Shown here in pieces: positions 35,697-44,016 of a DNA stretch of 64,000 bases. The notes beneath the pieces were generated by a model that was given only the letters and a program-made list of their open reading frames with translations, did no database searches and had not been told where the DNA came from. The DNA comes from JAIBJN01 sp963847985 (lineage in GTDB: Bacteria; Actinomycetota; Thermoleophilia; Gaiellales; Gaiellaceae). The translations under genes were made by a program, and so were the position numbers. The stretch is taken from the NCBI GenBank assembly GCA_963847985.1, contig CAWKBS010000002.1:62001-126000 (forward strand), given 5' to 3'. Numbering within the stretch: the stretch's first letter is position 1; each line of letters begins with the position of its first letter.

Positions 35697-36197
35697 CTAG
35701 GCGAAGGCGGCCAGGTACGGCTGCCAGCGCTCCGGGATCCGCGGCGCGGACAGCGTCACGAAGAGCGCCGGCGTCGGGGCCCGCGGCTTCACGAGCAGGC
35801 GCATCTCGATCTCCTCGGGCAGGCGGTTGCCCTTGCGGAGGTTGCACGGGGCACACGAGGTGACGACGTTCTCCCAGTCCGAGTCACCGCCGCGCGAGCG
35901 CGGGACGACGTGATCGAGCGTCAGGCGGCCGCTCGAGCCGCAGTAGACGCAGCGGTGGCCGTCGCGCGCGAAGAGCGCCCGGCGCGAGATCTTCCGCTTC
36001 ACGGCGCGCGGCACGCGGACGTAGCTGAGGAGCCGGATCACGTGCGGCCAGGGGAACGTGCTCGAGGCCGAGTGCAGGGGCCGATTCAGCTCCTCGAGCA
36101 CCTCGGCCTTGCCCTTGTACACGAGCACGTGCGCACGCCGGACCGTGCACACGTTCAGTGGCTCGAAGCTCGCGTTCAGGACGAGAACCTGCTGCAT
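35697..36197 (-). CDS. HNH endonuclease family protein
   Basis: A 166-residue protein with an N-terminal part common in actinobacterial HNH proteins (Q-V-L-V-L-N-A-S-F-E-P-L). The HNH core has the zinc pair C-V-Y-C, then L-D-H-V-V-P-R-S-R-G-G, W-E-N and C-A-P-C-N-L-R-K-G-N-R. These stand-alone proteins are widespread, not linked to mobile DNA here, and their role is unsettled (repair or restriction have been proposed). ATG 36197 is used. No intein or intron is evident. Confidence 0.9.
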   Translation of the reverse strand: MQQVLVLNASFEPLNVCTVRRAHVLVYKGKAEVLEELNRPLHSASSTFPWPHVIRLLSYVRVPRAVKRKISRRALFARDGHRCVYCGSSGRLTLDHVVPRSRGGDSDWENVVTSCAPCNLRKGNRLPEEIEMRLLVKPRAPTPALFVTLSAPRIPERWQPYLAAFA

Positions 36198-36241
36198 TGC
36201 CCGAAATCGTAGTCGAGCGGGCAGTCCTCGAAACGGCGTGC

Positions 36242-36652
36242 CTACCCGGGTAGCGGGAGAACGAGCTCGAGGAGGTCGTCGGCCGCCGGGACGAACCCGC
36301 GTCCGCGGTAGAAGTCGAGGGCGCGGCGGTCGTGGGACGAGCAGACGACCTGGAGCGCGGTCGCGCCCTCCGAGATCGCGTAGCCCTCGGCGTACTCGAG
36401 GAGCTGCCGGCCGACGCCCTCGGCCTCGTGCGCGGGGCTGACGAAGAGCTGGTCGATCCGCACCGCGGCGCCCGTCCGCTCGACGGCGACGTACCCGGCC
36501 GGAATGCCTTCGACCTCCGCCACGAAGACCGTCTCCCGCTCGAGCACCGAGAGGGTGCGCCGGTCGGCGCCGCGGTCGAGGCTCGCCAGGCCGAAGAGGA
36601 GCGGCTCGTCGCTCGGCTCGAACGGGCGGATGGCTGCCTTGCGGTAGGTCAT
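36242..36652 (-). CDS. GNAT-family N-acetyltransferase
   Basis: A 136-residue acetyltransferase fold. It has I-R-P-F-E-P-S-D at the start, R-I-D-Q-L-F-V-S-P-A-H-E-A-E-G-V-G-R-Q-L-L (acetyl-CoA pyrophosphate loop, Q/R-x-x-G-x-G/A type) and the C-terminal D-F-Y-R-G-R-G-F. Substrate is unknown. Its ATG at 36652 overlaps the stop of the upstream DUF4446 gene, so the two are translationally coupled. Confidence 0.88.
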   Translation of the reverse strand: MTYRKAAIRPFEPSDEPLLFGLASLDRGADRRTLSVLERETVFVAEVEGIPAGYVAVERTGAAVRIDQLFVSPAHEAEGVGRQLLEYAEGYAISEGATALQVVCSSHDRRALDFYRGRGFVPAADDLLELVLPLPG

Positions 36653-37131
36653 TGCGCCATCGCGCGGTCGACCGCCTCCTGCTCTTCCGGCGACAGCGCC
36701 ACCGGGGCGCGGCCGCGGTCGAGCTGCTTGACGTAGATGCGCGCGTAGTCACGTCCCTGGATGGCGCTCATCACCACGCCCGAGCGGGCGGCGTCGAGAA
36801 AGGCGAGCGACGCGGACTGGTGCCCGCCGGCATCCTCGTAGGCGTTGTAGCGGACGAGGGCCGTGTGGGAGAGGCAGCCGTCCACGCGCCGGTCGATGCG
36901 CGCGAGCCCTGCCGCGAGCTCGTCGACGACGCGGTGGAGGTCGTCGATCCGGGTCTGCAGGGACACGGCGAAGTTCACGAGGTCGTCCTTGCCCGTCCCG
37001 AGCAGGACGAGCTGAGCCTTGCGCACCTCGCGCAGCTTCAAGTAGAAGGCGAGCGAGAGGAGGAGCGCCGCGACCGCCGCTGCCGCGGCGCCGATGGCGA
37101 TCCAGGGAGCGGCGTCGGAGAGGTCCGACAT
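36649..37131 (-). CDS. DUF4446 family membrane-anchored protein
   Basis: A 160-residue protein with an N-terminal membrane helix (about 9-31), a helical, probably coiled-coil stretch (about 32-82) and a conserved C-terminal domain containing V-R-Y-N-A-Y-E-D-A-G-G-H-Q-S and Y-A-R-I-Y-V-K. These match DUF4446, found in Firmicutes and actinobacteria and of unknown function. It lies upstream of the GNAT gene and downstream of another anchored protein gene. Confidence 0.85.
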   Translation of the reverse strand: MSDLSDAAPWIAIGAAAAAVAALLLSLAFYLKLREVRKAQLVLLGTGKDDLVNFAVSLQTRIDDLHRVVDELAAGLARIDRRVDGCLSHTALVRYNAYEDAGGHQSASLAFLDAARSGVVMSAIQGRDYARIYVKQLDRGRAPVALSPEEQEAVDRAMAQ

Positions 37132-37193
37132 CGGCGCCTAGCCTAGCGACCCAGGAGGGTTCGGCGAAATACAGCCGGTGACGCCGGGCTCTC

Positions 37194-38336
37194 CTACCGC
37201 GCGAGCGTGAAGATGATCGGGTACTCGCGCGTGTTGTTGTCCGTGTTCTGCTCCCCTTCGACCGGCTCGACCTGAACCTGCATGGTCGTCTGCGTCGAGA
37301 ACTGGAGACTGTCGAAGCCGGTGAACCTGACCGTCTTCGTCTCGTCCGGGTTGATCACGTCGATGACCTGCTCCTTGCGGATCTGCGGGTCCTGGCGGAT
37401 GAGCAGGATCACCTTGACCTGGGTCTCCTGGGTCTCGCCCGAGTTCTCGACGAGGACCTCGAAGGCGAGGTCGGCGCTCTGCTCGACCGTGTTGTCCTCG
37501 CCCTGCACGAGCTCCTGACCGCCCGGCTGCACCCGCACGCCGCCGATGCCGTTGCCGCGCAGGCCGCCCGCCTCGGGCCCCTGCGTCAGGCGCTGCACCG
37601 TCTGGGTCCAGAAGGTGGGGCTGCCGAATTCGGGGTTCTGCACGAACACGGAGGCGGGCACCGCCACGTTGGTGACGCCCTGCTGCTCGAGCACCGACTC
37701 GGAGGCCGCTCGGAAGGCGTCGGCATAGACGATGTCGCTGGCCACCAGGCGCTGCGCCTGGTTGGCCAGGTTCCGCCCCGACTCCTGCGGGTCGTCGGTC
37801 TGGGCCACGAGCTCGAGCCCGCGAGCGATCCCGGCCAGACCGTTCACGCGGAACTGCATCGTCTCGACGAGGGCCTCCTGCTGCTCGAGGAGCGGCCCGG
37901 GCGGACTGAAATCCTGAGCGCGACGGAGTATCTGCTCCTGCTGCTCCCGCAGTCCCTCGACGTCGGAGCGCAGCGCCTCGAGCCGGATCCCGGGAGTCGT
38001 CAGCCGGTTGTTGAGCTGCGTCCCCAGCTCGGCAGACTCGGTCGCGACAGCGCCCGCATCCTCCATGTAGTCCTCGTAGGCCGCCTGTTTCTGATCGCCG
38101 CGGCAGTTGCTGATGACGAGAATGAGGACGACCGCAAGCAGGATCGCGCCCGCGATCAGCACGCCCAGGCGATAGAGCCGCGGCCCTCCCGGCGGCGTCG
38201 GCGGACGCTTCGGAAGCCTCCGCCGCTTCCCGGGGGGCGAGTCCTTCTTCTTCGGGGCCGACTCGGTCGTCGGCGACTCCTCGAAGAAATCGAACTCGAT
38301 GTCGGTCTGGGGATCGGTTCTCTCGCTGTCGAACAC
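37194..38336 (-). CDS. membrane-anchored protein with coiled-coil and beta-rich extracytoplasmic domain
   Basis: A 380-residue protein. A charged cytoplasmic N-terminus rich in Pro, Lys and Arg (about 1-53) precedes one membrane helix (about 57-77, ending N-C-R-G). A long helical region (about 85-185) follows, and then a beta-rich domain with N-S-G-E-T-Q-E-T-Q-V-K and D-N-N-T-R-E-Y, which looks like a CARDB-type immunoglobulin-like fold. Function is unknown. The link to the cell envelope is supported by the divergent kinase cluster that starts 94 bp away. GTG 38336 is used. Confidence 0.75.
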   Translation of the reverse strand: MFDSERTDPQTDIEFDFFEESPTTESAPKKKDSPPGKRRRLPKRPPTPPGGPRLYRLGVLIAGAILLAVVLILVISNCRGDQKQAAYEDYMEDAGAVATESAELGTQLNNRLTTPGIRLEALRSDVEGLREQQEQILRRAQDFSPPGPLLEQQEALVETMQFRVNGLAGIARGLELVAQTDDPQESGRNLANQAQRLVASDIVYADAFRAASESVLEQQGVTNVAVPASVFVQNPEFGSPTFWTQTVQRLTQGPEAGGLRGNGIGGVRVQPGGQELVQGEDNTVEQSADLAFEVLVENSGETQETQVKVILLIRQDPQIRKEQVIDVINPDETKTVRFTGFDSLQFSTQTTMQVQVEPVEGEQNTDNNTREYPIIFTLAR

Positions 38337-38430
38337 AGTTCGATCGGGTCGAGGAAGTCGCCGAGTCTACCACCCTGCCCGGACTTTGCAGGAGTTTCCC
38401 GGCGGAACGCCAAGAGCCGCTCTACTACCG

Positions 38431-40044
38431 ATGCAGCCTGCCGTCGCGCTCACCGAGAACAACCTCGTGCTCGGCCGCTACCGGCCGCTCCGACCCCTCG
38501 GGAGCGGAGGCGGTGGCTCGGTCTGGCTCGCCCACGACGAGGATGCCGGCCGGAACGTCGCGCTCAAGGTCGTCGAGCGGGAGGGAAAGCCCGGCGCGCG
38601 CGCGGAGCGGGAGGTCGACGCCGCCACCAGGCTCCGCCACCCGCGCTGTCTGCGCGCGCTCGCGCTCGGGCGCGACGAGCGCCACGTCTACGTCGCCTAT
38701 CCGTACGTGGCCGGCCAGACGCTGCGCGAGGCCTTGCGCGGGGGCGCGGTCGACGACTGGAGCGCGGTCGAGACGGCCGCCCAGGTGCTCGAGGCGCTCG
38801 CCCACGCTCATTCCAAGGGCGTCGTCCACCGGGACGTCAAGCCTGCCAACGTCATGCTCGAGGAGGGCGACGAGGTCTCGGTCAGGCTCCTCGACTTCGG
38901 GCTCGCCCAGCTCGAGCACTCCGACACGCTCACCGCGGTCGGCGACGTGCCCGGGACGCTCGCCTACATCGCACCCGAACGACTCGCCGGCGACGAGGCA
39001 ACCGGCGCGGCCGACGTGTGGGCGGTCGGCGTCCTTCTCTGGGAGTCGCTCGCGGGCCGCCATCCCTTCTGGGCCGTCTCGCCGCTCGAGACCGCGCGCC
39101 GCGTCGAGCGGGGCGCGCAACCTCTCGCCCAGCTCCGGCCCGACCTCCCGCAGGAGCTCTGCCGCGCCGTCGACCGCATGCTCTCGCTCGACCCACGCAA
39201 GCGCCCCACCGCCCGCCAGGCGCTCAGCCTGCTGCGGATGGTGGAAGAGCGGCGAGGCGAGCGTCAGCGCGCCACCACGTCGGCGACCGTGCTGCGCGAG
39301 CGAGCGCCGCATGCCGCGCTGGCAGCTCTCTTCGCCGGAGGCACCGCCTTCCTGCTTCCGTTCTTCCCGTCCGGCTGGCCGTTCCTCCTCGGGGCCCTCG
39401 CCGCCGCGGCCGCGATCCTCAACCCCGCCGCCGGGCTCGGCGTGGCCCTGCTCGTCCCGGTCCTCCCGCTCGGGAACGTGTCCTTCGGACTTGCAGTCGC
39501 GTACGTCCCTCTCGCCCTCGCCTGGCTCGTCCTCTTCGCGCGCGACGCCCGGTCGAGCCTCCTCTTTCTCGCCGGCCCGTTCCTTGCCGTCGCGCACCTC
39601 CTCCCGCTTGCGCCGGTCGTCGCGCTCCCCGCGCGCGGCCCGCTCCGCCGGGCGGCGCTGGGACTCGCCGCGGTGGCTACCGCGCTCGCCACCGCACTCG
39701 TCCTCGGTCTTCGCCTCCCGCTGACCGGCGGGACCGCGCCGTCGCCGGACATCGGAGGCGCCGAGCGACCGCAGACCGCCGTCGACGGCCTCGCCGGCGT
39801 GCTTTCGAGCCGGCCGACGCTGATCGTCGCCCTCGTGGTCGTCGGAATCGCAGCCGCCACGGCGAGCCTCGCTCGGAGCCACGGCTACTGGGGAGTCGCC
39901 GGTTGGGGAGCGGCGTTCCTGGCCGCGCTGCTGCTCGTGCCGCCGGCCGCCGGCGGTGCCTCCGTCACCGCCCTCTGGGCGGCTCCCGCCGTCTGGCTCG
40001 CCACCGCCGCGCTGGCGTATCCGCTGCTTCGGGCGCCCCGTTAG
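38431..40044 (+). CDS. Ser/Thr protein kinase with polytopic membrane C-terminus
   Basis: A 537-residue protein. The kinase domain (about 12-270) has the glycine loop G-S-G-G-G-G-S-V, catalytic Lys in V-A-L-K-V-V, H-R-D-V-K-P-A-N-V and L-D-F-G-L-A, all intact. The C-terminal ~240 residues hold about eight hydrophobic segments and no PASTA or other known sensor. Such an arrangement suggests a receptor kinase that senses something inside the membrane. It is the first gene of the FHA-phosphatase-FtsW cluster. ATG 38431 is chosen because the kinase fold starts shortly after. Confidence 0.88.
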   Translation: MQPAVALTENNLVLGRYRPLRPLGSGGGGSVWLAHDEDAGRNVALKVVEREGKPGARAEREVDAATRLRHPRCLRALALGRDERHVYVAYPYVAGQTLREALRGGAVDDWSAVETAAQVLEALAHAHSKGVVHRDVKPANVMLEEGDEVSVRLLDFGLAQLEHSDTLTAVGDVPGTLAYIAPERLAGDEATGAADVWAVGVLLWESLAGRHPFWAVSPLETARRVERGAQPLAQLRPDLPQELCRAVDRMLSLDPRKRPTARQALSLLRMVEERRGERQRATTSATVLRERAPHAALAALFAGGTAFLLPFFPSGWPFLLGALAAAAAILNPAAGLGVALLVPVLPLGNVSFGLAVAYVPLALAWLVLFARDARSSLLFLAGPFLAVAHLLPLAPVVALPARGPLRRAALGLAAVATALATALVLGLRLPLTGGTAPSPDIGGAERPQTAVDGLAGVLSSRPTLIVALVVVGIAAATASLARSHGYWGVAGWGAAFLAALLLVPPAAGGASVTALWAAPAVWLATAALAYPLLRAPR

Positions 40045-40074
40045 AGTGGCGACGGGCACACTATGTGCCCGGAT

Positions 40075-40851
40075 ATGAGCGTCCTGCGAAGCATCGAACA
40101 TCGCATCGAGTCGATCGTCGAAGGCGTGTTCGGACGCGCCTTCCGTACACACGCGCAGCCGGTCGAGCTCGCCCGGAAACTGGCCAAGGAGATGGACGAG
40201 GCAAAGAGCGTCTCCGTCTCGCGGGTCTACGTCCCCAACGAGTACACGCTGTACCTCTGCCCGAGCGACCGGGACCAGTTCTCGAGCTACGAGGACTCGC
40301 TCCTCACCGAGCTCTCGGACTATCTCTCCGAGCACGCGCGCCGCGAGGGCTACGCGCTCCTCTCCACCCCGACCGTCCTGATCCAGGAGGACGAGGACCT
40401 GAACGTCGGCGAGTTCGGCATCGCGACGCGCATGGTGCAGCCCGAACGGGCCCGGACGCCTGCGCCGCCCGACGTCGTCCCGCAGGCGCTTCCGAGCGAG
40501 ACGAAGATCTACCGACCGGCGGTGGCCGAGGCGCCGGCGCCCGAGGCTGAGGGCGAAGACGGCCGCGCCAGGATGCCCGCCGCCGTCCTCGTGGGCGGTA
40601 TCCGCCGCGAGCTCGACGACCGCGTCGTCGTCGTCGGGCGTTCGCGCGAGTGCGACATCGCGGTGGACGACCCCAACGTCTCCAGGCGGCATGCGGAGAT
40701 CCGCCACGAAGACGGCGCGTACTGGATCGCCGACCTCGGCTCGACGAACGGCATCACGGTGAACGGCAAGCGTGTCGAGCGGGCCCGCCTCGAGCCGGAC
40801 GTGGAGATCCTCCTCGGCACGACCGAGGTCCGCTTCGAGCGCGGCGAGTAG
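40075..40851 (+). CDS. fhaA: FhaA-like protein: DUF3662 plus FHA domain
   Basis: A 258-residue cytoplasmic adaptor. The N-terminal DUF3662 domain (about 1-115) has E-G-V-F-G-R-A-F-R-T and P-V-E-L-A-R-K-L-A-K-E-M. An Ala/Pro-rich linker leads to an FHA domain (about 170-255) with V-V-V-G-R-S-R-E-C-D, N-V-S-R-R-H-A-E-I and L-G-S-T-N-G-I, which reads phosphothreonine. In mycobacteria FhaA binds PknB substrates and regulates cell-wall synthesis. ATG 40075 is used; ATG 40063 adds four residues. Confidence 0.9.
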   Translation: MSVLRSIEHRIESIVEGVFGRAFRTHAQPVELARKLAKEMDEAKSVSVSRVYVPNEYTLYLCPSDRDQFSSYEDSLLTELSDYLSEHARREGYALLSTPTVLIQEDEDLNVGEFGIATRMVQPERARTPAPPDVVPQALPSETKIYRPAVAEAPAPEAEGEDGRARMPAAVLVGGIRRELDDRVVVVGRSRECDIAVDDPNVSRRHAEIRHEDGAYWIADLGSTNGITVNGKRVERARLEPDVEILLGTTEVRFERGE

Positions 40852-40869
40852 GGGCACAGAGCGGGGACC

Positions 40870-41340
40870 GTGTCGGTCGAGCCCATCCTCATAGCGCTCC
40901 AGGCCGGCTTCGTCGTGCTCCTCTATCTGTTCATCTGGCGGGTCGTGCGCTCCGCCGAGCGCGGCCTCCCGGCTGCGTCGCAGGAGAGCTTCGTCATGGC
41001 GCCCGCCCAGGTGGCCCAGGCACGGGCCGAGGCGGGCCTCGTGCCCGGGAAGCTCGTCGTGACCCGCTCCCGGATCGTCGCCCCCGGCACGGTGTTCGAG
41101 GCGGGGCCGGTGCCCACGACCATCGGCCGCGCCGACGACAATGTCGTCGTGCTCGACGGCGACGACTACGCGTCCGGCCGCCACGCTCGCGTGGACAGCG
41201 GTCTCGACGGCACCTGGGTGATCGACCTCGGCTCGACGAACGGGACGTACGTGAACGGCGAGCGGATCGAGGGCCGCACGCGGCTCCACGAGGGCGACCT
41301 CGTCCAGGTGGGCGATACGGAGCTCAGGTTCGCGCGGTGA
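40870..41340 (+). CDS. fhaB: FhaB-like membrane-anchored FHA protein
   Basis: A 156-residue protein with an N-terminal membrane helix (about 6-26) and a C-terminal FHA domain (about 75-150) showing T-I-G-R-A-D-D-N, S-G-R-H-A-R and L-G-S-T-N-G-T-Y-V-N-G. This is the layout of FhaB/FipA, which links phospho-signalling to FtsZ and PBP activity. GTG 40870 follows GCGGGGACC. Its stop overlaps the start of the phosphatase gene. Confidence 0.9.
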   Translation: MSVEPILIALQAGFVVLLYLFIWRVVRSAERGLPAASQESFVMAPAQVAQARAEAGLVPGKLVVTRSRIVAPGTVFEAGPVPTTIGRADDNVVVLDGDDYASGRHARVDSGLDGTWVIDLGSTNGTYVNGERIEGRTRLHEGDLVQVGDTELRFAR

Positions 41341-42560
41341 GGCTCGGAGAGAGCGCAGGCCGGACCGATCCCGGGCGCGTGCGGCGCCGGAACGAGGACG
41401 CCTTCGTGCTCGATCCGCCGCTCTTCGCGGTCGCCGACGGGATGGGCGGCGCGCAGGCCGGCGAAGTCGCTTCCCGGCTCACGGCCGCCGCGTTCCGGGA
41501 GTTCCACGACGCCGACCGGCTCCCGCCGGACGAGCGCCTCCAGGCAATCGTCCAGGAGGCGAACCGCCGCATCTACGAACGTGGGCGCTCCGACACGGGC
41601 CTCTCGGGCATGGGGACGACGGTGACTGCGGCGTTGCTCACGGGCGGCAAGGTGACGATCGGGCACGTCGGCGACTCCCGCGCGTACCGGATCCGGAACG
41701 GGAGCCTGGAACAGCTCACCGACGACCACTCGCTCGTCGGCGACCTCATGCGGAGCGGGCGGCTGACTCCGGAGGAAGCCGACGCGCATCCCCAGCGCTC
41801 GGTGATCACGCGCGCTCTCGGCACCGACCCTGAGGTCGACGTGGACACGCTGGCGGTCGAGGCCGAGCCCGGCGACCTCTACCTCCTCTGCTCCGACGGG
41901 CTGACGACGATGGTCGCCGACGACGACATCCTCGGGATCCTGGCGGCCGCGCCCACGCTGGACGACGCGGCCCGCGCGCTCGTTCGGGCGGCGAACACGG
42001 GCGGCGGCGAGGACAACGTCACAGTCGTCCTCTTTCGCGTCGACGGAGACGACCACGTCGAGGAGGAGACGCTGATCGCACCGGCCGCCGCGACGGGCGC
42101 GAACGGTCAGGAGGACCCGGGCGACCTGGAGGACACGCTGACCGACCTCCAGCCGGTCGGCGCACCCGCTGCCGCCCCAGCACCGCCGGCGACGCCTGCG
42201 ACCGACCGGGGCCTCTCGTCTCCCCGCCCGCCGCGCAAGAAGCAGCGCCGGTGGGCCAAGCGCCTCTTCGCCCTCCTCCTCGCACTCGGCTTCGTCGCCC
42301 TGCTGCTCGGAGGAGCCCTCTACGGGATGTCCCGCTCCTACTTCGTCGGTGCGGACGAGGAGGGCAACGTCGTCATCTACCAGGGCGTGCCCTTCGAGGT
42401 CACCGAGGGCACCGGGCTCTACCGGGAGCGCTACGTGAGCCGCCTCCAGGCCTCGCAGCTCTCGCCCGAGGAGCGCGCGTCGCTCTTCGACCACGAGCTC
42501 GTCTCCTACGAGCGCGCGCGGGCCCGCGTGGCCGTCTACGAGGCCGAGGCGGTGCCCTGA
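41337..42560 (+). CDS. pstP: PP2C-type Ser/Thr phosphatase
   Basis: A 407-residue phosphatase that would reverse the action of the kinases in this cluster. The PP2C domain (about 1-235) has R-N-E-D-A-F, V-A-D-G-M-G-G, I-G-H-V-G-D-S-R-A-Y, L-L-C-S-D-G-L-T and G-G-E-D-N-V-T-V, which hold the metal-binding aspartates. A linker, one membrane helix (about 307-327) and an extracytoplasmic tail follow. GTG 41337 overlaps the fhaB stop. Its TGA is the first part of the hairpin element 42559-42722. Confidence 0.94.
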   Translation: MRLGESAGRTDPGRVRRRNEDAFVLDPPLFAVADGMGGAQAGEVASRLTAAAFREFHDADRLPPDERLQAIVQEANRRIYERGRSDTGLSGMGTTVTAALLTGGKVTIGHVGDSRAYRIRNGSLEQLTDDHSLVGDLMRSGRLTPEEADAHPQRSVITRALGTDPEVDVDTLAVEAEPGDLYLLCSDGLTTMVADDDILGILAAAPTLDDAARALVRAANTGGGEDNVTVVLFRVDGDDHVEEETLIAPAAATGANGQEDPGDLEDTLTDLQPVGAPAAAPAPPATPATDRGLSSPRPPRKKQRRWAKRLFALLLALGFVALLLGGALYGMSRSYFVGADEEGNVVIYQGVPFEVTEGTGLYRERYVSRLQASQLSPEERASLFDHELVSYERARARVAVYEAEAVP

Positions 42561-42722
42561 TCCCCTGTCGAGATGAAGCCTCGCCGCCGGGGTGTGCTGG
42601 GCGAGTGCGAGGCAAGGACGCAGGGCGCGTTCGTAGCCGGCGGCTACGGGCGCAACCGAGGACGCCGCATCGCGCCGGCCAGCGCGGCCCGGCGGCACAG
42701 GGCTTCGTCTTGAGAGGGGATC
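42559..42722 (+). repeat. giant-hairpin element, copy C
   Basis: A 164-bp imperfect palindrome. Outer arms (42559-42580 and 42701-42722) match at 19 of 22 positions. Middle arms GCCGCCGGG and CCCGGCGGC continue the stem. The inner part holds GGCAAGGACGCAGGGCGCG, the 7-bp stem CGTAGCC/GGCTACG with loop GGC (42632-42648), then CGAGGACGCCGC. The element begins in the pstP stop codon, and its last arm contains the GAGAGGGGATC that serves as the ribosome site of ftsW. Confidence 0.8.
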
Positions 42723-42726
42723 AACG

Positions 42727-44016
42727 ATAAGCCTCCGCAACCGGGAGCTCGGCAACCTCGCGCTGGTCGGCCTCCTGACGGCAGCCGGCTTCGCGTCGGT
42801 CTACATCGCCCGCGCCGAGGTCGTCTCCGCGGCTTCGCTCACCTACGCCGCCTTCTTCATGGCGCTGTTCTTGGTCGCGCACGGCGTGCTCCGGCTGCGA
42901 CTGCCCTACGCCGACCCGTTCCTCCTCCCGCTCGGCGGGCTGCTCGCCGCCCTCGGGCTGACGATGATCTACCGCATCGACCCGGAGCTCGCGTTCAGGC
43001 AGGGGCTCTGGGTCGTGGTCGGCGTGGCCGTCTTCTCCGCGCTCGTCCTCCTGCTCAAGGACTACCGCGCGCTCGACAACGTCAAGTACATCCTCGGTGT
43101 CTCGGCGATCGCGCTCCTGATGCTGCCTGCGCTTCCGCGTATCGGCCGGACGATCAACGGCGCGACGCTCTGGGTCGACTTCCCCGGCGGGCTCGTCTTC
43201 CAGCCCGGCGAGCTGGCCAAGGTGCTCTTCGTGGTCTTCCTGGCCGGCTACCTGCGCGACAACCGCGAGATGCTGTCCTACGGCGCCGCCGGCCAGGGGC
43301 GCCTGCCGTCGCCAAAGCACCTGGGCCCGCTCCTGCTCATCTGGGGCGGCGCCATGCTCGTGCTCTTCCAGACGCGCGACCTCGGCGGCGCACTCCTCTT
43401 CTTCGCCATCTTCCTCGTGATGCTGTACACGGCGACGGCACGCTGGTCGTTCGTCGCCGTCGGGCTGACGCTCTTCCTGGCAGGCGCCTATGCCCTCTAC
43501 CACGTGATCCCGCACGTGCAGAGCCGGGTGCAGAGCTGGCTCGACCCGTGGGCCGACCCCGAAGGCGCCTCGTACCAGCTCGTGCAGTCCCTCTACGCGA
43601 TCTCGAGCGGCGGGGTCTTCGGGTCCGGGCTCGGGAACGGCGTGCTGCTCTCGCCCCAGGGAAACTCGTACATCCCGTACCTCGAGACGGACTTCATCTT
43701 CTCGGCGATCGCCCAGGAGCTCGGGCTCGCCGGGGCCGCCGGTGTGATCCTCCTCTACCTCATCTTCGCCTACCGGGGCCTGCGCATCTCCATGCTCGCC
43801 TCGGACGGCTTCTCCAAGCTGCTCGCCGCCGGGCTCACCGCAGCCGTCTCCATCCAGGCGTTCATCATCATCGGGGGCGTCGTCGGCCTCATCCCGCTGA
43901 CCGGGATCACGCTCCCGTTCGTCTCCTACGGCGGGTCGAGCATCGTCGCCAACTTCGTCATCCTCGCGCTCCTGCTGATGGTCTCCGACCATGTGAACCG
44001 GGGTGAGCGAGCATGA
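42727..44016 (+). CDS. ftsW: FtsW/RodA/SpoVE-family peptidoglycan glycosyltransferase
   Basis: A 429-residue SEDS protein that polymerises lipid II in division or elongation. It has about ten to eleven membrane segments, the F-Q-P-G-E-L-A-K motif, T-R-D-L-G-G-A-L, Y-L-E-T-D-F-I-F-S-A-I-A-Q-E-L-G and L-P-F-V-S-Y-G-G-S-S. No ATG, GTG or TTG lies in frame before ATG 42859, which would remove the first helix and its R-N-R-E-L lead. The best start is ATA 42727, seven bases after AGGGGA, giving S-L-R-N-R-E-L at the N-terminus. It overlaps the PBP gene by ATGA. Confidence 0.92.
   Translation: MSLRNRELGNLALVGLLTAAGFASVYIARAEVVSAASLTYAAFFMALFLVAHGVLRLRLPYADPFLLPLGGLLAALGLTMIYRIDPELAFRQGLWVVVGVAVFSALVLLLKDYRALDNVKYILGVSAIALLMLPALPRIGRTINGATLWVDFPGGLVFQPGELAKVLFVVFLAGYLRDNREMLSYGAAGQGRLPSPKHLGPLLLIWGGAMLVLFQTRDLGGALLFFAIFLVMLYTATARWSFVAVGLTLFLAGAYALYHVIPHVQSRVQSWLDPWADPEGASYQLVQSLYAISSGGVFGSGLGNGVLLSPQGNSYIPYLETDFIFSAIAQELGLAGAAGVILLYLIFAYRGLRISMLASDGFSKLLAAGLTAAVSIQAFIIIGGVVGLIPLTGITLPFVSYGGSSIVANFVILALLLMVSDHVNRGERA

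Noticed and set aside
35697..36197. HNH protein as part of a homing or restriction system
   Set aside because: No intron, intein, methylase or mobile gene adjoins it. Stand-alone HNH proteins of this size are common in actinobacteria.
42559..42722. Giant hairpins as ordinary MITEs
   Set aside because: MITEs keep the same terminal repeats in every copy. Here the outer arms differ at each locus, and no target-site duplication is visible.
42859..44016. ATG 42859 as the start of ftsW
   Set aside because: It would delete the first membrane helix and the conserved R-N-R-E-L lead, and has no ribosome site.
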